Positions 12,000-25,186 of a stretch of DNA of 61,100 bases are shown here, piece by piece. Under the pieces are notes generated by a model that had not been told where the DNA came from, made no database searches, and saw only the letters and a program-made list of their open reading frames with translations. Within the stretch, counting starts at the first letter, position 1; every line of letters starts with the position of its first letter. The DNA lies in assembly GCA_023375785.1 (NCBI GenBank), contig SZWC01003613.1, positions 8,924-70,023 of the forward strand, in the 5' to 3' direction. Source of the DNA: Penium margaritaceum. Taxonomy: Eukaryota; Streptophyta; Zygnematophyceae; Desmidiales; Peniaceae. The position numbers were made by a program, and so were the translations under genes.

Positions 12000-14420
12000 A
12001 GGTGGAGCAAGCCAGAGAACGGTGGAGCAAGCCAAAGAAAGGTGGAGCAAGCCAGAGAAAGGTGGAGCAAGCCTGAGAAAGGTGGAGCAAGCCAGAGAAC
12101 GGTGGAGGAAGCCAGAGAAAGGTGGAGCAAGCCAGATAATGGTGGAGAAAGCTAGAGAACGGTGGAGCAACGCAGAGGACGGTGGAGCAAGCCAGAGAAC
12201 GGTGCAGCAAGCTAGAGAATGGTCGAGTTAGCCAGAGAACGGTGGAGCAAGCAAGAGAATGATGGAGCAAGCAAGAGAACAATGGAGCAAGCAGGAGAAC
12301 AGTCGAACAAGCCAGGAGAATGTAAAGCAAGCAAGAGAGCAGTGGCACAAACTAAAGAGCAGTGGAGCAAGTCAGAGAACAGTGGAACAAGCCAAAGAAC
12401 AAGCCAAGGAACATTGAAGCAAGCTAGAGAATGGTGGAGCAGCCAGAAAGTGGTGGAGCAAGCGAGAGAATGGTTGAGGAAGCCATAGAATGGTGGAGCA
12501 AGCCAGACGATGGTGGAGCAAGCCTTAGAACTGTAGCGCAATCCAGCGAATGGTGGAACAAACCAGAGAACGGTGGAGCAAGCCTGAGAACGGTGGAGCA
12601 AGCAAGAGAACGGTGGAGCAAGCCAGAGAACGGTTACGAGATAGAGAGCGGTGGAACAAGGCATAGAACGATACAGGAAGTCAGAGAACGGTGGAGCAAG
12701 CAAGAGAATTATGGAGTAAGCCACAGAATGGTAGAGCAAGCCTGAGAACGGTGGAGAAAGCCAGAGAACAGTAGAGCAAGTGAAAGGATGGCGGAGCAAG
12801 CCAGAGGACGGTTGAGCAATCCTGGGAACGGTGGAGCAAGCAAGAGAACAGTGAAGCAAGCTAGAGGAAGGTGGAGCAAGACAAAGAAAGATTGAGCAAG
12901 CTAGAGAATTCTGGAGCAAGTTAGAGAATTATGGAGCAAGCAAGAGAACGATGGAGCAAGCCATAGAAAGATGGAGCAGGCCAGGGAAAGGTGAAGCAAG
13001 CAAGAGAAATGTGGAGCATGCCAGAGAACGGTGGAGCAAGACAGAGAACGGTAGAGCAAAGCCAGAGAACAGTGGATTAAGCCAGAGAGAAATGGAGCAA
13101 GCCAGAGAACGATGGAGCAAGCCAGAGAACGGTGGAGCAAGCCAAAGAATGGTGGAGCAATCCAGAGAAAGATTGAGAAAGCAAAAGAACGGTGGAGCAA
13201 GCCAGAGAACGGTGGAGCAGCCCAAAGAATGGTGGAGCAAGCTAGAGAATGATGGAGCAAGGCAGAGAACAGTGGAGCAAGCAAGAGAACAGTGGAGCAA
13301 GCCGCGGAGGTGAAGCAAGCCAGAGAATTGTGGAGTAAGTCAAAGAATAGTGGAGCAAGCCAGAGAACGGTGGAGCAAGCCAGAGGTAGGTGGAGCAAGC
13401 CAAAGAACGGTGGAGTACGCCAGGGAACAGTGGAGCAAGCCAGAGAATGGTGGAACAAGCCAGAGAATGATGGAGCAAGTCCGAGAAACGTGGAGAAAGC
13501 CAGAGAATGGTGGAGCAAGCCTGAGAACAGTGGAGCAAGCAAGAGAAAGGTGCAGCAAGCCAGACATTAGTGGAGAAAGCAAGAGAAAGGTGGATCAAGC
13601 CAGAGAAAGGTGGAGAAAGCAATAAAACTGTAGAGCAAGATAGAGAACGGTAGAGCAAGCCAGAAAACGGTAGAGCAAGCCAGAGAAAGGTGGAGCAAGT
13701 CAGATAAAGGTGAAGCAAGCCAGAGAAACATGGAGCAAGCAAGCGAAAGGTAGAATAAGCCAGAGGACAGTGGAGCAAGCCAGAGAATGGTGGAGCAAGC
13801 CAGAGAACGGTGGAGCAAGCCAGAGAGCAGTGGAGCAAGCCAAAGAAAGGCGGACAAAGCCAGAGAGAGGTGGAGCAAGCCAAAGAAAGACGGAGCAAGC
13901 CAGAGAAAGGTGGAGCAAGCAAAAGAACAGTGGAGCAAGCCAAAGAAAGGTGGAGAAAGCCAGAGAGAGGTGGTGCAAGCCAGAGGGAGGTGGAGCAAGC
14001 CAGAGAAAGGTGGAGGAAGCCAGTGAAAGGTGGAGCGAGCCCGAACGGTGGTGCAAGCCACAGAACGGTAGAGCAATCCAGAGAAAGATGGAAGAAGTCA
14101 CAAAAAAGTGGAGCAAGTCAGAGAACGGTGAAGCAAGCCAAAGAACGGTGGAACAAGCCAGAGAACCATGGAGCAAGCTAGAGAACAGTGGAGCAAGCAA
14201 GAGAACAGTGGAGCAAACCAGGCAAAGGTGGAGTAAGTCAGAGAACAGTTGAGCAAACGAGAGAACGGTGGAGCAAGCCAGAGAAAGGCGGAGCAAGCCA
14301 GAGAATAGTAGAGCAAGACAGATGACTGTAGAGGAAGCCAGAGAACCATGGAGCAAGCCAAACAGAGTTGGAGCAACCCAAGGAACGGTGGAGCAAGCTG
14401 GAGAGTGGTGGAGCAGTCCA

Positions 14421-14985
14421 GAGAACAGTGGAGCAAGCCAGAGAACGGTGGAGCAAGCCAGAGAATTTTGAAGTAAGCCAGAGGACAGTGGAGCAAGCCA
14501 GAGAAATGTCGACCAAGCAATAGAACGATGGAACAAGCTAGAGAACGGTGGAGCAAGCTAGAGAACGGTAGAGCAATCCAGAGAACGGTGGAGTAAGCCA
14601 GAGAACAGTGGAGCAAGCCAGAGAACGGTGGAGCAAGCCAGAGAATTTTGAAGTAAGCCAGAGGACAGTGGAGCAAGCCAGAGAAATGTCGACCAAGCAA
14701 TAGAACGATGGAACAAGCTAGAGAACGGTGGAGCAAGCTAGAGAACGGTAGAGCAATCCAGAGAACGGTGGAGTAAGCCAGAGAACAGTGGAGCAAGCCA
14801 GAGAACGGTGGAGCAAGCCAGAGAATTTTGAAGTAAGCCAGAGGACAGTGGAGCAAGCCAGAGAAATGTCGACCAAGCAATAGAACGATGGAACAAGCTA
14901 GAGAACGGTGGAGCAAGCTAGAGAACGGTAGAGCAATCCAGAGAACGGTGGAGTAAGCCAGAGAACAGTGGAGCAAGCCAGAGAA
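14421..14985 (+). repeat. 180-bp higher-order repeat, three copies
   Basis: A nine-unit block marked by the variants GAGAATTTTGAAGTAAGCC and GAAATGTCGACCAAGCAATAG is repeated without visible change at 14461, 14641 and 14821. Identity over hundreds of bases, inside an array whose neighbouring units differ, indicates a recent expansion or an assembly artefact. Confidence 0.9.
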
Positions 14986-17900
14986 AGGTAGAGCAAGCCA
15001 GAGAAAGGTGGAGCAAGTCAGAGAATGGTGGAGCAAGCCAGAGAATGGTGGAGCAATCCAGTAAAAGGTGGAGCAAACCAGAGAAAGTTGGAGCAAGCCA
15101 GAGAAAGATGGAGCAAGCCAGATAAAGGTGGAGCAAGCCAGGGAAAGGTGGAGCAAGCAAGGGAAAGGTGGAGCAAGCCAGAGAAAAGTGGACCAAGACA
15201 GAGAACGGTGGAGCAAACAGGAAAAGGTGGAGCAAGCGAGAGAAAGGTGGAGCAAGCCAGGGAATGGTGGTGCAAGCCTGAGAAAGGTGAAGAAATGTTG
15301 ACAAAGGTGGAGCAAGCCAGGGAAAGCTGGAGCAAGCCATACAAAGATGGGGTAATCCAGAAAACAATGGAGCAAGCCAAAGAACAGTGGAAAAAGCAAG
15401 AGAAGAGTGGAGCAAACCAGGGAAAGCAGAGCAAGCCAGAGAATGGTGGAGCAAGTTAGAGAACAGTGGAGCAAGCCAAATAACGGTGGAGCAATCCAGA
15501 GAAAGGTAGAGCAAGCCAGGGAACGGTGAAGCAAGCCAACAAATGGTAGAGCAAGCCAGAGAATGGCGGAGCAAGACAGAGAATGGTGGAGCAAGCCAGA
15601 GAAAGGTAGAGCAAGCCAAAGAAAGGTGGAGCAAGCCAAGGAAAGGTGGAGCGAGCCAGAGAAAGGTGGAGCAAGCCAGAGAATGATGGAGCAACTCGGG
15701 GAAAGGTGGAGCAAGCCGAAGAGAGGTGGAGCAAGCCAGGGAAAGGTAAGCAAGCCAGAGAAAGGTGGAGCAAGCCAGAGAAAGGTGTATCAAGCCATGG
15801 ATAGCTGGAGCAAGCCAGACGAAGGTGAAGCAAGCCAGAGAACGGTGGTGCACGCTCCAGAACAGTGAAGCAAGCCAGAGAACGGTAGAGCAAGCCAGTG
15901 AACAGTGGAGCAAGCCAGAGAATTGGGGAGTAAGCCAGAGAATTATGGAGTAAGCCAGAGAATTATGGAGTAAGCCAGAGAACGGCAGAACAATCCAGAG
16001 AATGGTGGAGCAAGCAAGAGAACGGTAGATCAAGTTAGAGAATGGCGGAGCAAGCCAGTGGACGGTGAATCAATCCTGAGAACGGTGCAGCAAGCAAGAG
16101 AACAGTGAAACAAGCCAGAGAAAGGTGGAGCAAGACAAAGAAAGGTGGAGCAAGCTAGAGAATGCTGGAGCAAGTTAGAGAATGATGGAGCAAGCGAGAG
16201 AACGATGGAGCAAACCAGAGAAAGGTGGAGCAAGCTAGAGAATGCTGGAGCAAGTTAGAGAATGATGGAGCAAGCGAGAGAACGATGGAGCAAACCAGAG
16301 AAAGGTGGAACAGGCGAGAGAAAGGTGAAGCAAGCAAGAAAAAGGTGGATTAAGCCAGAGAAAGGTGGAGCAAGCTAGAGAAAGCTGGAGCAAGCCAGGG
16401 AACGATGGAGCGAGACAGAGCATGGTAGAGCAAGCCAGAGAACAGTGGAGCAAGCCAAGGAACAATGGAGCAAGCCAGAGAACAATGGAGCAAGCCAGAG
16501 AACGGTGGAGCAAGCCAGGGAAGGGTTGAGCAAGTCAACGAACGGTGGAGCAAGCCAGAGAACGGTGGAGCAGGCCACCGAAAGGTGGAGCAAGCCAGAG
16601 AGATGTGGAGAAAACCATAGAAAGGTCGACCAAGCACTGAAAAGTTGGAGCAAGCCAGATAATGCTGGAGCAAGAAAAAGAATGGTGGAGGAAGCCAGAG
16701 AAAGGTGGAGCAAGCCAGAGAACAGTAGAGGAAGCCAGGAAAAGGTGGATCAAGCCAGAGAATGTTAGAGCAAGCCAAAGAATGGTGGAGAAAACCAGAG
16801 AACGATCGAGTAAGCAAGAGAATGGTGGAGCAAGCCAGAGAATGGTGGAGCAAGGTAGAGAACGATGGAACAGCCAGAGAACAGTGGAGCAAGCAAGGGA
16901 ACAGTGGAGCAAGCCGCGGAGGTGAAGCAAGCCAGAGAATGGTGGAGTAAGTCAAAGAATAGTGGATCAAGCCAGAGAACGGTGGAGCAAGCCAGAGAAA
17001 GGTGGAGTAAGCCAGAGAACGGTGGAGCACGCCAGTGAACAATGGAGCAAGCCAGAGAATGGTGGAACAAGACAGAGAATGATGAAGCAAGTCAGAGAAA
17101 CGTGGAGCAAGCCAAAGAATGGTGGAGCAAGCCTGAGAACAGTGGAGCAAGCCAGAGAACAGTGGAGGAAGCCAGAGAGCTGTGGAGTAAGCCAAAGAAA
17201 GGTGGAGCAAGCCAAAGAGAGGTGGAGCAAGCCAAAGAAAGATGGAGCAAGCCAGAGAAAGGTGGAGCAAGCAAGAGAACGGTGCAGCAAGCCAAAGAAA
17301 GGTGGAGAAAGCCAGAGAAAGGTGGTGCAAGCCAGAGGGAGGTAGAGCAAGCCAGAGAACGGTGGAGGAAGCCAGTGAAAGTTGGAGCATGCCGAAATGG
17401 TGGAGCAAGCCACAGAATGGTTGAGCAAGCCAGAGAAAGATGGAAGAAGTCACAAAACAGTGGAGCAAGCCAGAAAATGGTGGAGCAAGCCAAATAACGG
17501 TGGAACAAGCCAGAGAATGATGGAGCAAGCTAGAGAACAGTGGAGCAAGCAAGAGAACAGTGGAGAAAACCAGGGAAAGGTGGAGTAGGTCAGAGAACAG
17601 TTGAGCAAGCGAGAGAACGGTGGAGCAAGCCAGAGAAAGGTGGAGCAAGCCAGAGAATAGTAGAGCAGGCCAGATAACAGTAGAGGAAGCTAGAGAACCG
17701 TGGAGCAAGCCAGACAGAGGTATAGCAACCCGAAGAACGGTGGAGCAAGCCGGAGAATGATGGAGCAATCCAGAGAACAGTGGAGCAAGCCAGATAATTG
17801 TGAAGTAAGCAAGAGGACGGTGGAGCAAGCCAAAGAACAATGGACCAAGCAAGAGAACAATGGAACAAGCTAGAGAACGGTGGAGCAAGCTAGAGAACGG

Positions 17901-19754
17901 TAGAGCAATTCAGAGAATGGTGGAGCAAGCCACAGAACAGTGGAGCAAGCCAGAGAATGGTGGTGCAAGCCAGAAAACAGAGGAGCAAGCCAGAGAATGG
18001 TGGTGCAAGCCAGAAAACAAAGGAGTAAGCCAGAGAACAGCGGAGTAAGCAAGAGAAGACTGGAGCAAGCCAGGGAAATTGGAGCAAGCCAAAGAACGGT
18101 GGAGCAAGTTAAAGAACAGTGGAGTAAGCCAGAGAACAGCGGAGCAAGCCAGAGAAAGGTAGAGCAAGCCAGCGAACGGTGGAGCAAACCAGAGAACGGT
18201 GGAGCAAGCCAGAGAATGGTGGAGGAAGCCACAGAATGGTGGAGCAAGCCAGAAAAAGGTGAAGCAAGACAAAGAAAGGTATAGCAAACCAGGGAAAGCT
18301 GGAGCAAGCCAGAGAAAGATGGAGCAAGCCACAATAGTGGAGCAAGTTGGGGAAAGGTGGAGCAAGCCGGAAAAAGGTGGAGCAAGCCAGGAAAAGGTAA
18401 GCAAGCCAGAGAAAGGTGGATCAAGCTAGAGAAAAGTGGATCGAGCCATGGATAGCTGGAGCAAGCACGACGAAGGTGAAGTAAGCCAGAGGACAGTGGT
18501 GCAAGCTAGAGAACGGTAGAGCAAGCCAAACAACGGTGGAGCAAGCCAGTGAACAATGAAGCAAGCCAGAGAGCTGTGGAGTAAGCCAGAGAACTGTGGA
18601 CCAAGCCTGAAACCGTGGAGTTCGTTAGAGAACCGTGGAGCAAGCCAGAGGGCGGTGGAGCAAGTCAGAGAATGGTGGAGCAAGCCAGGGATCGTGGGAG
18701 CAAGCAAGAGAATGGTGGAGCAAGCCAGAGAACGATGGAGCAAGCCAGAGAACAGCGGAGCAAGCAAGAGAAGAGTAAATCAAGCCAGAGAATGGTGGAG
18801 CAAGCCAGAGAACGGTGGAGCAATCCAGTGAAAGGTGGAGCCAGCCAGAGAACGGTGGAGCAAGCCAGAGATAGGTGGAGCAAAGCAGAGAAAGTTGGAG
18901 CAAGCCAGAGAAAGATGGAACGAGCCAGAGAAGGGTGGAGCATGCCAGGGAAAGGTGGAGCAAGCCAGGGAGAGGTGGAGCAAGCCAGAGAAAAGTGGAC
19001 CAAAACAGAGAACGGTGGAGCAATCAGGGAAAGGTGGAGAAAGCGAGGCAAAGGTGGAACAAGCCAGGGAAAGGTGGTGCAAGCCAGAGAAAGGTGAAGC
19101 AATCTTGACAAAGGTGGAGCAAGCCAGGGAAAGCTGGAGCAAGCCATACAAAGATGGAGTAATCCAGAAAACAATGGAGCAAGCCAGAGGACAGTGGAGC
19201 AAGCAAGAGAAGAGTGGAGCAAGTCAGGGAAAGTGGAGCAAGGCAGAGAACGGTGGAGCAAGTTAGAGAACAGTGGAGCAAGCCAGACAACAGTGGAGCA
19301 AGCCAGAGAAAGGTAGACCAAGCCAGGGAACGGTGAAGGAAGCAACGAATAGTAGAGCAAGCCAGAGAATGGTGGAGCAAGCCAGAGAATGGCGGAGCAA
19401 GCAAGAGAATCGTGGAGCAAGCCAGAGAAAGGTTGAGCAAGCCAAAGAAAGGTGTAGCAAGCCAGGGAAAGGTGGAGCAAGCCAGAGAAAGGTGGAGCAA
19501 ACCAGAGAAAGGTGGATCAAGCCATGGATAGCTGGAGCAAGCCAGATGAAGTTGAAGCAAGCCAGAGAACGGTGGTGTACACTAGAGAACGGTGGAGCAA
19601 GCCAGAGAACGGTGGAGCATGTCAGTGAAAAGTGGAGCAAGGCAGAGAAATGTGGATTAAGCCAGAGAACGGTGGAGCAAGCCAGAGAATTATGGAGTAA
19701 GCCAGAGAACGGTAGAGCAAGCCAGAGAACGGTGGAGCAATCCTGAGAACGGTG

Positions 19755-20481
19755 GAGCAAGCAAGAGAACAGTGGAACAAGCCAGAGAACAATGGAGCAA
19801 GCTAGAGAACAGTGGAGCAAGCAAGAGAACAGTGGAACAAGCCAGAGAACAATGGAGCAAGCTAGAGAACAGTGGAGCAAGCAAGAGAACAGTGGAACAA
19901 GCCAGAGAACAATGGAGCAAGCTAGAGAACAGTGGAGCAAGCAAGAGAACAGTGGAACAAGCCAGAGAACAATGGAGCAAGCTAGAGAACAGTGGAGCAA
20001 GCAAGAGAACAGTGGAACAAGCCAGAGAACAATGGAGCAAGCTAGAGAACAGTGGAGCAAGCAAGAGAACAGTGGAACAAGCCAGAGAACAATGGAGCAA
20101 GCTAGAGAACAGTGGAGCAAGCAAGAGAACAGTGGAACAAGCCAGAGAACAATGGAGCAAGCTAGAGAACAGTGGAGCAAGCAAGAGAACAGTGGAACAA
20201 GCCAGAGAACAATGGAGCAAGCTAGAGAACAGTGGAGCAAGCAAGAGAACAGTGGAACAAGCCAGAGAACAATGGAGCAAGCTAGAGAACAGTGGAGCAA
20301 GCAAGAGAACAGTGGAACAAGCCAGAGAACAATGGAGCAAGCTAGAGAACAGTGGAGCAAGCAAGAGAACAGTGGAACAAGCCAGAGAACAATGGAGCAA
20401 GCTAGAGAACAGTGGAGCAAGCAAGAGAACAGTGGAACAAGCCAGAGAACAATGGAGCAAGCTAGAGAACAGTGGAGCAAG
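19755..20481 (+). repeat. Perfect 60-bp higher-order repeat, about 12 copies
   Basis: Three 20-bp variants (ending in GCTAGAGAACAGTGG, GCAAGAGAACAGTGG and GCCAGAGAACAATGG) form a 60-bp block. It repeats with no visible difference for about 730 bases. Frames of 271 codons on plus follow from the block being a multiple of three without stops. Confidence 0.95.
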
Positions 20482-21590
20482 CCAAAGAACAATGGAGCAA
20501 GCCAGAGAACGATGGAGCAAGCCAGAGAACGGTGGAGGAGGCCACATGAAGGTGGAGCAAGCCAAAGAGATGTGGAGCAAGCCATAGAAAGGTCGATGAA
20601 GCACTGAAAAGGTGGAGCAAGCCAGAGAACGGTGGAGTAAGCCAAAGAATGGTGGAGCAAGCCAGAGAAAGGTGGAGAAAGCCAGAGAAAGGTGGAGCAA
20701 GCCAGAGAACAGTAGAGGAAGCCAGGAAAAGGTGGATCAAGCCAGAGAACGGTAGAGCAAGCCAAAGAATGGTGGATTAAGCCAGAGAAAGATTGAGTAA
20801 GCAAGAGAACAGTAGAGCAAGCCAGGGAACGGTGGAGCAAGCCAGAGAAAGGTGGAGCAAGCCAGAGAACAAAGGAGCACGCCAGAGAACAGTGGAGCAA
20901 GCGGCGGAGGTGAAGCAAGCTGGAGAATGGTGGAGTAACTCAAAGAGTAGTGGAGCAAGCCAGAGAATGGTGGAGCAATCCGGAGAAAGGTGGACCAAGC
21001 CAGAGAACGGTGGACCATACCAGTGAACAATGGAGCAAGCCAGAGAATGGTGGAACAAGCCAGAGAATGATGGAGCAAGTCAGAGAAACGTGGAGCAAGC
21101 CAGAGAATGGTGGAGCAAGCCTGAGAAAAGTAGAGCAAGCGAGAGAAAGGTGCAGCAAGCCAGACATTAGCTGAGCACGCAAGAGAAATGTGGATCAAGC
21201 CAAAGAAAGGTGGAGAAAGCAAGAAAATGGTGGAGCAAGCTAGAGAACGATAGAGCAAGCCAGCAAACGGTAGAGCAAGCCAGAGAAAGGTGGAGCAAGT
21301 CAGATAAAGGTGAAGCAAGCCAGAGAAAGGTGGAGCAAGCCAGAGAAAGATGGAGTAAGCCAGAGGAGAGTGGAGTAAGCCAGAGAACGGTGGAGCAAGC
21401 CAGAGAACAGTGGAGCAAGTCAGAGAGCGGTGGAGCAAGCCAAAGAAAGGCGGAGCAAGCCAGAGAGAGGTGGAGCAAGCCAAAGAAAGATGGAGCAAGC
21501 TAGAAAAAGGTGGAGCAAGCAAGAGAGCGGTGGAGCAAGCCAAAGAAAGGTGGAGAAAGCCAGAGAAAGGTGGTGCAATCCAGAGGAAGG

Positions 21591-22090
21591 TGGAGCAAGC
21601 CAGAGAACAATGGAGCAAGCTAGAGAACAGTGGAGCAAGCCAGAGAACGATGGAGCAAGCCAGAGAACAATGGAGCAAGCTAGAGAACAGTGGAGCAAGC
21701 CAGAGAACGATGGAGCAAGCCAGAGAACAATGGAGCAAGCTAGAGAACAGTGGAGCAAGCCAGAGAACGATGGAGCAAGCCAGAGAACAATGGAGCAAGC
21801 TAGAGAACAGTGGAGCAAGCCAGAGAACGATGGAGCAAGCCAGAGAACAATGGAGCAAGCTAGAGAACAGTGGAGCAAGCCAGAGAACGATGGAGCAAGC
21901 CAGAGAACAATGGAGCAAGCTAGAGAACAGTGGAGCAAGCCAGAGAACGATGGAGCAAGCCAGAGAACAATGGAGCAAGCTAGAGAACAGTGGAGCAAGC
22001 CAGAGAACGATGGAGCAAGCCAGAGAACAATGGAGCAAGCTAGAGAACAGTGGAGCAAGCCAGAGAACGATGGAGCAAGCCAGAGAACAA
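21591..22090 (+). repeat. Perfect 60-bp higher-order repeat, 8 copies
   Basis: A second, different three-unit block (GAGAACAATGG, TAGAGAACAGTGG, CAGAGAACGATGG variants) is repeated eight times without visible change from 21601. It is distinct in sequence from the 60-bp block at 19755 and so arose separately. Confidence 0.95.
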
Positions 22091-25000
22091 AGGAGCACGC
22101 CAGAGAACAGTGGAGCAAGTCAGAGAGCGGTGGAGCAAGCCGAAGAAAGGTGTAGGAAACCAGGGAGAGGTGGAGCAAGCCAGAGAAAGCTGGAGCAAGC
22201 CACAGAATGGTGGAGCAAGTCAGGGAAAGATGGAGCAAGCCGGAAAAAGGTCAAGGAAGCGAGGAAAAGGTAAGCAAGCCAGAGAAAGAAGGAGCAAGCC
22301 AGAGAAAGTTGGATGAAGCCATGGATAGCTGGAGCAAGCCAGACAAAGGTGAAGCAAGTCAGAGAATGGTGGTGCAAGCTAGAGAACGGTGGAGCAAGCC
22401 AAAGAATGGTGAAGCAAGCCAGTGAACAGTGGAGGAAGCCAGAGAACTGTGGACCAAGCCTGAGAACGGTGGAGCAAGTTAGGGAACCGTGGAGGAAGCC
22501 AGAGGACGGTGGAGCAAGTCACAGAACGGTGGAGCAAGCCAGAGAATGGTGGAGCAATCCAGAGAATGATGGAGAAAGCCAGAGAACATTGGAGCAAGCA
22601 AGAGGATAGTGGAGCAAGCCAGAGAAAGGTAGAGCAAGCCAGTGAATGGTGGAGCAAGCCAGAGAACGGTGGAGAAATCCAGTGAAAGGTGGAGTCAACA
22701 AGAGAACGGTGGAGCAAGCCAGAGAAAGGTGGAGCAAACCAGAGAAATTTGGAGCAAGCCAGAGAAAGATAGAGCAAGCGTGAGAAAGGTGGGGCAAGCT
22801 AGGGAGAGGTGGAGCAAGCCAGGGAAAGGTGGAGCAAGCCAGAGAAAAGTGGAGCAAGACAGAGAACTGTGGAGCAAGCAGGGAAAGGTGGAGCAAGCGA
22901 GAGAGAGGTGGAGTAAGCCAGGGAAAGGTGGTGCAAGCCTGAGAAAGGTGAAGCAAGCTTGACAAAGGTGGAGCAAGCTAGGGAAAGCTGGAGCAAGCCA
23001 TACAAAGATGGAGTAATCCAGAAAACGATGGAGCAAGCCAGAGAACAGTGAAGCAAGCAAGAGAAGAGTGGAGCAAGCCAGGTAGAGTGGAGCAAGCAAG
23101 AGAATGGTGGAGCAAGTTAGAGAACAGTGGAGCAAGCCAGATAGCGGTGGAGCAAGCCAGAGAAAGGTAGAGCAAGCCAGGGAACGGTGAAGTAAGCCAA
23201 AGAACGGTAGAGCAAGCCAGAGAATGGTGGAGCAAGCCAGAGAATGGTGGAGCAAGCCAGAGAAAGGTAGAGCAAACCAAAGAAAGGTGTACCAAGCCAG
23301 GGAAAGGTGGAGCAAGCCAGAGAAAGGTGTTGCATGCCAGAGAATGATGGAGCAACTCGGGGAAAGGTGGAGCAAGCTGGAGAAAGGTGGAGCAAGCCAG
23401 GGAAAGGTAAGCAAGCCAGAGAAAGGTGGAGCAAGCCAGAGAAAGGTGGATCAAGCCATGGATAGCTGGAGCAAGCCAGACAAAGGTGAAGCAAGCCAGA
23501 GAATGGTGGTGCAAGCTAGAGAACGTTGGAGCAAGCCAGAGAAAGGTGAAGCAAGCCAGTGAACAGTGGAGCAAGCCAGAGAATTGAGGTGTAAGTCAGA
23601 GAACGGTGGAGCAAGCCAGAGAACTGTGGACCAAGTTTGAGAACGGTGGTGCAATTTAGAGAACTGTGGAGAAAGCCAGAGGATAGTGGAGCAAGTCAGA
23701 GAACGGTGGAGCAAGCGAGAGAACGTTGGAGCAAGCCAGAGAATGGTAGAGTAAGCCAGAGAATGATGGAGCAATCCAGAGAACAGTGGAGCAAGCAAGA
23801 GAAGAGTGGAGCAAGCCAGGGAAAGTGGAGCAAGCAAGAGAACGGTTAAGCAAGTTAGAGAACAGTGGGGCAAGCCAGAGAATGGTGAAGCAAGCCAAAG
23901 AAAGGTGGAGCAAGCCAGCAAACTGTGGAGCAAGCCAGAGAACGGTGGAGCAAGCCAGAGAATGGTGGACTTAGCCAGAGAATGATGGAGCAAGCAAGAG
24001 AAAGGTGGAGCAAGCCAAAGGAAGGTGGAGAAAGCCAGAGAAAGGTGGAGGAAGCCAGAGAAAGGTGGAAAAAGCCAGAGAATGGTGGAGAAAGTCGGAG
24101 AAAGGTGGAGCAAGCCGGAGGAAGGTGGAGCAAGCCAGGGAAAGGTGGAGCAAGCCAGAGAAAGGTGGAGCAAGCCTGACAAATTTGGATCAAGCCATGG
24201 ATAGATGGAGCAAGCGAGACAAAGGTGGAGGAAGCCAGAGAACGGTGGAGCAAGCCAGAGAAAGGTGGAGCAAGTCTGAGAAAGTTGGAGCAAGTGAAAG
24301 ACCAGTAGAGCAAGCCAGAGAAATGTGGGACAAGCCAGAGAAAGGTGGAGCAATCCTGATAAAGGTAGAGCAAGCCAGAGAAAGGTGGAGTAAGCCGGAG
24401 AAAGGTGGAGCAAGCCAGGGAAAGAAGGAGCAAGCCAGAGAAAGGTGGAGCAAGCCAGAGAACGATGGAGCACGCCAGAGAAAGGTGGAGAGAACCAGAG
24501 AAAGACGGACCAAGCCAGAGAAAGGTGGAGCAAGCCAGAGAAAGGTGGAGCCAGCCAGAGAACGGTGGAGCAAGCCAGAGAAAGGTGGAGCCAGCCAGAG
24601 AACGGCGGAGCAAGCCAGAGAAAGGTGGAGCCAGCCAGAGAACGGCGGAGCAAGCCAGAGAAAGGTGGAGTGAACCAGGGAAAGGTGGAGCAAGCCCGGG
24701 AAAGGTGGAGCAAGCCTGAGGAAAGTGGAGCAAGACAGAGAACCGTGGAGCAAGCAGGCAAAGATGGAGCAAGCAAAAGAAAGGCGGAGCAAGCCATGGA
24801 AAGGTGGAGCAAGCCTGAGAAAGGTGAAGCAAGCTTGAGAAAGGTGGAGCAAGCCAGGGAAAGCTGGAGCAAGCCATACAAATATGGTGTAATCCAGAGA
24901 ACGGTGGAGAAAGCCAGAGAAGGTGGAGTAAGCATGATAAATGGTGGACCAAGCCAGAGAACCTTGGAGCAACTGTGGAGCAAGTTGAAGACCGGTGGAG

Positions 25001-25186
25001 CAAGCTAGAAAATGGCTAAGGAGGCCAGAGAAAGGTGGAGCAGGTTAGAGAAAGGTGGAGCAGGCCAGAGAAAGGTGGAGCAGACCAGAGAAAGTGGGAG
25101 TAAGCCAGAGAAAGCTGGAGCAAGCCAACCAACTGTGGAACAGGCCACAGAAAGGTGGAGCAAGCCAAATAACGGTGGAGTAAGCA

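Larger units (their letters stand above)
13301..24900 (+). repeat. Higher-order super-repeat of about 3.6-4.0 kb in array A (about three copies)
   Basis: Rare unit variants recur at long regular intervals. The marker GCCGCGGAGGTGAAGCAAGC starts at 13301, 16913 and (one base different) 20901. The marker GCCATACAAAGATGG starts at 15336, 19143 and 22997, with a variant copy at 24873. A variant reading CCATGGATAGCTGGAGC occurs near 15795, 18445, 19522, 22318, 23455 and (variant) 24194. Spacings of 3612, 3988, 3807 and 3854 bases show that blocks of roughly 190 units were duplicated as wholes, with some internal rearrangement in the last copy. Confidence 0.75.

Noticed and set aside
14098..15753. 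A 551-codon minus-strand frame with Leu-, Ala-, Cys- and Ser-rich repeats as a membrane protein
   Set aside because: It is the translation of the inverted 20-bp unit. Similar frames occur in several phases and on both strands, ending wherever a unit mutates to a stop.
19772..20607. Repetitive Glu/Arg/Gln-rich frames as a coiled-coil protein
   Set aside because: Two overlapping plus frames give equally long products from the same perfect 60-bp repeat, which is expected from period alone.
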